Positions 60,043-64,000 of a stretch of 64,000 nt of DNA are shown here, in pieces. The translations under genes and the position numbers were made by a program. The notes beneath the pieces were generated by a model. That model was not told the DNA's origin and did no database searches. It saw only the letters and a program-made list of their open reading frames with translations. The DNA is from Vicia villosa (taxonomy: Eukaryota > Streptophyta > Magnoliopsida > Fabales > Fabaceae): assembly GCF_029867415.1 (NCBI RefSeq), contig NC_081185.1:82530469-82594468 (forward strand), written 5' to 3'. The stretch's first letter is position 1. Every line of letters starts with the position of its first letter.

Positions 60043-60963
60043 TTGAAAATTCTAGTAACTCACACGCGATGTCGTACTGGATGTTATGACATCCACAATA
60101 ACACAGAATAATACTTTAAAATAGAAAAGTATAAAATAGTAAAGAACACAACGAATTGTTCACCCAGTTCGGTATACAACAATACCTACTCTGGGGGCTA
60201 CCAAGCCAGGTGGGGAATCCAATATAAGCAATATTAATTCAGAGCTAAACTCCCTCGTTTGAAACTCCTCACTTAAGACCTACCCAATGCAATTCCAATC
60301 TAATCCTAGACCTGAGTATCTCCACTCACTCCCCCTCAATCACTATAGTGATTACAAACAGACTTTAATCAAAAGAGAGAGAAGACACACTTCAAAGACA
60401 CACCTTGATCTTGCTTAAAAGATTCAATCAAGAGACACACACTCGTGCTTAAAAGCTTTGAGTGACAAAATACAAAAATAACCTATTCCAATACAATCAT
60501 CAAAAGACAATTGCTTGGAGTATAAGAGACTAAACACACAGACACAGAACTACGGTTCTTCACAATTAACAAATCTCTCTGTGTTCCAAATTAGGATTGC
60601 AGTCTTCTTGTATGCAGCTCTTGGGCCTCGGGCTTTCCAAGAAACAAATTAGGGTTAACCAAGTTAACCTAATTCACATGTCATCAGGCTGTTACAAAAT
60701 GTGTTGTTAACGGAATCTTCTATGAGAAATATTCAGCACACAATAAAATGTTTCCTAAATTGTAGATTGAGAGAAATCAGGAAACATAATAGTAAAATAT
60801 AACAGCTCCTGCTGTCAAACATGGATGTCATGACATCGGTCATGACATTCACTAACAAAACCTGTATTAGCTTAAACATATGCAACATGCATAACACCAT
60901 ATAAATCATGTCATGACATTTGTCAAGACATTAAACACCCAGGTATATTTTACCACAAATGCA
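60043..60963 (-). mobile_element. 5' LTR of the SIRE-type copia element
   Basis: 921 bp, intact, from TGCATTTGTGG at 60963 to GAATTTTCA at 60043. It gives the uninterrupted reference for the split 3' LTR. A near-palindromic ATGTCATGACAT motif occurs at about 60826-60850 and 60907-60917. Confidence 0.9.
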
Positions 60964-60968
60964 AGAGG
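60964..60968. repeat. Right target-site copy of the copia insertion
   Basis: AGAGG, partner of AAAGG at 33681-33685. Confidence 0.75.
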
Positions 60969-63160
60969 AATTCCTATTGCAATCCATTTTCAGAATGTTA
61001 TCACCTTGTATAAAGTACATATGTATCCATTTAACCCAAAGACTGTCTGTTTTTTTACAAAGATCCCAGAGAAGTTTCATCATGGTGATGGTATTCCAAA
61101 CATCCAAATCCATAATATTTAGACCTCATTTTTTTTAGGCTTGCACATATTCTTCCAAGCAAGCAAACTTTTTATGCTGGGGAAATACCAGTCGTCCAAA
61201 TAAACGTTTTGCAAGCTATATGTATCTTCTGAAGCACAACTTTTGATATGGCAAAACACTGAAGCCAATAGTTGGCTATAGCAAACCCTACATATTTCAC
61301 CAATTGCACCCTACCTACATGACTTAGAAGTCCGGCACTCCGGGGCTGAATCTTGCCCAGAATTTCATCAATGAGGGGACGATAGTGGGCTACAGACAAT
61401 TTCTTGCTAGTTAAGGGCACTCCTAGGTACCTAAAAGGAAAACTTCCTTCTCTGAACTCAGTCACAGTGAGAATTTTTTTTAGTAGACTCATCAACAACC
61501 CCCATATAGACATGGAATTTTAGAGGTATTCACAACAAGACCCGTGGATTCGAAAAAAACCTACAGAGTTTGATGCATCCGTTTGACAGATCCTATATCT
61601 CCTTTGGCAAAAAGGAGAATTTCATCAGCAAAAGTTAGATAGGTGAGCTCTATTTTTTCACATTTAGAATGGTGATTGAAATTAGGGTTCAGTTGCATCT
61701 GATGGAGCAGCCTACTCATGTATTCCATTACAATTACAAAGAGATAGGGTGAAATGGGATCACCCTGTCTTATGCCCCTCTCAGCTTTCATTAACTTGGA
61801 GTTCTCACCATTAATATTGTATCATTTAGTAACAATGGTAACACCATTCATAATCCAATTTACAAATTGGCTAGGGATCCCAATTTCATGAAGAATGGTA
61901 TCTAGAGCTTTCCAATTGAGCATATCGTAGGCTTTCTTCAGATCAAGCAGAGTCATACATCTAGGTTTTCCATGTTTCCTAGAGTAACCTCTAAAGAGCT
62001 CATAAGCTAGCATAATACGCTTATGTAGTTGTTGTCCAGGAATGAACGCAGCTTGGTTATGCCCAATGATAGATCCTATGGCCTTGGCAAGTCTGGTTGT
62101 CAGAATCTTGGAGTAGAGATTATAAACTATGGAGCAACAAACAATAGGCCTATAATCCTTGAGGAACTTGGCTTCAGAATTTTTGGGGAGGAGTGTAACA
62201 AGGGTGCTATTGAACCCTTTGAACATAGTGTTATGATTAAACCACTAGCAAACAGTCCTGATAACATCCTGCTTCACAATGTCCCAACAACTTTTAAAAA
62301 ACTTGGCATTGTAGCCATCCAACCCTGGGGCCTTTGTATCCCCAATGCCATCCAGATCTTCAAAAATTTCTTTCTCTTGAATAGGTTGGATCAAAGCTTG
62401 TCTCTACTCAACAGACAACTGGTTTCCATTCCTCATTACACTTATGTTCACATGATGGAGGCTTCTGTCTTCTCTGCCCACAAGCTCACTGTAGTAGTTC
62501 AAGACTTCCTCTTATATCTCATAATTGGTGACTAGCTCAGTACCATATGTCTTACCCACCCTCATTAGTATTTTGGAACAGTTTTTGGCTTTTAAGGTTG
62601 CATGAAAAAAAAGGTTATTACCATCATCAAGTTTAATCCACTCGACTTTGGCATTCTGCTGCAGAACTTTCTCCTTAATCTCTTGCCATCTAATGATATT
62701 AGCAGTTTTGCCCTTAACCTTATGAATGAGACCAGAGTTCATGTGGTCTTTAGCAAGATCTTGTTGCATCTGATTCAAATCTGCCCTAGCAGCCAAAATA
62801 GTCCTCTTATAAACATCAGTGATGGGCTTACTTAGCTTCTTGAGGACATGTCTAAGTCTCTTGGGTTTCTTCCACAAAATGTAAGGAGGACCCCATTGAT
62901 AGTTTCAGCCGAACTATTAGCAACAACATCCTAAAAACCCTCTATCTCAGTAATGCAGTTGACAAATTTGAAATGGCTTCTTCTAGGTTGAGGTTGAGTA
63001 TGCTTATAAACTTGGAGAATGACATAATTGATACACTAGGTGGCAGATGCTTCAGGTGCATATCCATATTCTGAAACCAAGAAACATTCCCAAGCACTCT
63101 ATCAATTCTAGAAAAAAAATAGGGTCTCTTTCATGTTTATTGTGCCAAGTGTGGTAGTCC
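60969..63160 (-). pseudogene. LINE copy B, ORF2: endonuclease end, reverse transcriptase, thumb
   Basis: Minus strand, read from right to left. 63140-62940: RIDRVLGNVSWFQ and a decayed SDH.. region (end of endonuclease). 62877-62512: linker with KKPKRLRHVLKKLSKPITDV and KVEWIKLDDGNNLFFHATLK. 62226-61822: RT with TLLPKNSEAKFLKDYRPI, AAFIPGQQLHKRIMLAYEL and LLDLKKAYDMLNW (first catalytic aspartates). 61791-61561: GIRQGDPISPYLFVIVMEYM and YLTFADEILLFA. 61513-61172: FPFRYLGVPLTSKKLS and the connection region. 61113-60969: DVWNTITMMKLLWDLCKKTD, then the frame passes to 33680. The catalytic FADD is FADE here. The LINE is 5'-truncated at about 63160 next to a (TTA)n tract. Confidence 0.88.
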
Positions 63161-63165
63161 CCTTA

Positions 63166-63166
<1 letters not shown>

Positions 63167-63250
<84 letters not shown>
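63167..63250. repeat. (TTA)n microsatellite
   Basis: 28 TTA units at the truncated 5' end of LINE copy B. Confidence 0.95.
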
Positions 63251-63252
<2 letters not shown>

Positions 63253-64000
63253 TTGTATTTTTATACAATAATTAAATTTTGTATCATCAAATATCATTAA
63301 AATATTTGAAGAGCCATAAATTAATATCAGTTGAGATTATATAAAAACTGACAATGAAAAAATTTCTCAAAAAAGAATATATCTAAATCAATGGAATAAA
63401 TATAAAACAAAAATTATAAGTATAAAAAAGGATGAAGATATAGTGGAAAGCCTTTATTTTTAACTTAAAAAATTATATGTATTATTTGATAAGTGAGTAC
63501 CGACAAATATTATAATATAAATTAATTATTATTAGAAATTATATATAATAAAAAAATTATATGTTTTTTTAAAAAATTAAATATTAAAAAATCACTTAAA
63601 ATTATTTTAACTTTTATTTAATTTAAAATTGTTAAAAAGTCTCTTTTAATCATTTAAAAAAAAATACAAGCTCAGTATCTTTAAAAAATACAGAGTTAAA
63701 TCATTAAACTACACACCAAACATCAAAATCATATTAAGTGTATATGTTCGTAAATTTTATTTAGTTTAAATCAATAAGAGTTTTACTACTTATAAATAAT
63801 ATAATATTTATATTTATTTCTAAATAAATTAATAAAAACTATAAAATGTTACATTAAGTAGTAAAAAATATTTTAAGTTATGTGAAAATAGCCAAATTTA
63901 ATATATCGTTTATATGTGTTAAATATTTTATAATTGACAAAAAAAGGCTAATTATCTTCAAAATATTTATCATATTTACACTCTAAATTTATATAAACTC
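63251..64000. other. AT-rich stretch without recognised features
   Basis: No coding frame, RNA gene or repeat boundary recognised on either strand. Confidence 0.5.

Larger units (their letters stand above)
33686..60963 (-). mobile_element. SIRE-type Ty1-copia retrotransposon with nested insertions
   Basis: Minus-strand element inserted in LINE copy B. Its parts in transcription order are: 5' LTR 60963-60043, PBS 60041-60030, gag 59972-59444 then 48527-47483, protease and integrase start 47396-46453, integrase end, RT and RNase H 39129-37044, PPT 36622-36609, 3' LTR 36587-33686. The gaps are filled by the elements at 48528-59443, 39135-46447 and 34394-36284. Gag order with a second CxxC..GH..C knuckle before the protease, and the PPT AAAGGGGGAGATTG, fit the SIRE/Maximus lineage. 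Both LTRs are about 920 bp once the insertion is removed. All coding parts carry stops or frameshifts. Confidence 0.87.

Overview
The window looks like an intergenic stretch of a large, repeat-rich plant nuclear genome. The best fit is a legume of the pea/vetch/lentil/grass-pea group (Fabeae). This is inferred from very long LTRs of the Tat/Ogre type (TGTCATACCCC... starts, a conserved GTGGCGACT block near the 3' end), SIRE/Maximus-type Ty1-copia LTRs, an Athila-type Ty3-gypsy element primed by tRNA-Asp, L1-type LINEs, and one intron-containing defensin-like peptide gene. The DNA is AT-rich with many (TA)n and (TTA)n tracts. No rRNA or tRNA genes were recognised.

Layout. 1-11.2 kb: a decayed LINE (copy A, minus strand) cut in two places by solo Tat/Ogre-type LTRs in opposite orientations, each with a perfect 5-bp target-site duplication (TSD). 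11.6-13.5 kb: a decayed Ty3-gypsy integrase split by a 909-bp solo copia LTR. 14-22 kb: LTR fragments, a possible CACTA end, a terminal-inverted-repeat element, and a chromovirus-like PPT-LTR-PBS junction. 22.7-26.7 kb: a third solo Tat/Ogre-type LTR with a perfect TSD. 27-29.6 kb: a decayed copia pol with a short 3' LTR. 30.65-31.00 kb: the only convincing host gene, a two-exon, 76-residue secreted cysteine-rich peptide on the minus strand. 31.3-32.4 kb: two clusters of a 20-bp palindrome flanking an AT-rich core.

32.6-63.2 kb is one nest. LINE copy B (minus) is split by a SIRE-type copia element (33,686-60,963). That element carries three further insertions: a PPT+LTR segment in its 3' LTR (34,394-36,284) bounded by a 91-bp duplication, a chromovirus-like gypsy element (39,135-46,447), and a Tat/Ogre-type solo LTR (48,528-59,443) that contains an Athila-type element (50,950-58,808). 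TSDs or reading-frame continuity support most of these joins, so insertion order can be read directly. LTR divergence judged by eye agrees with it: the copia LTRs are more diverged than those of the elements nested inside.

All transposon coding regions seen are broken by stops, frameshifts or deletions. The last 0.75 kb is AT-rich with nothing recognised. No search could be run, so family names rest on motif recognition and lineage names are less certain than superfamily names.
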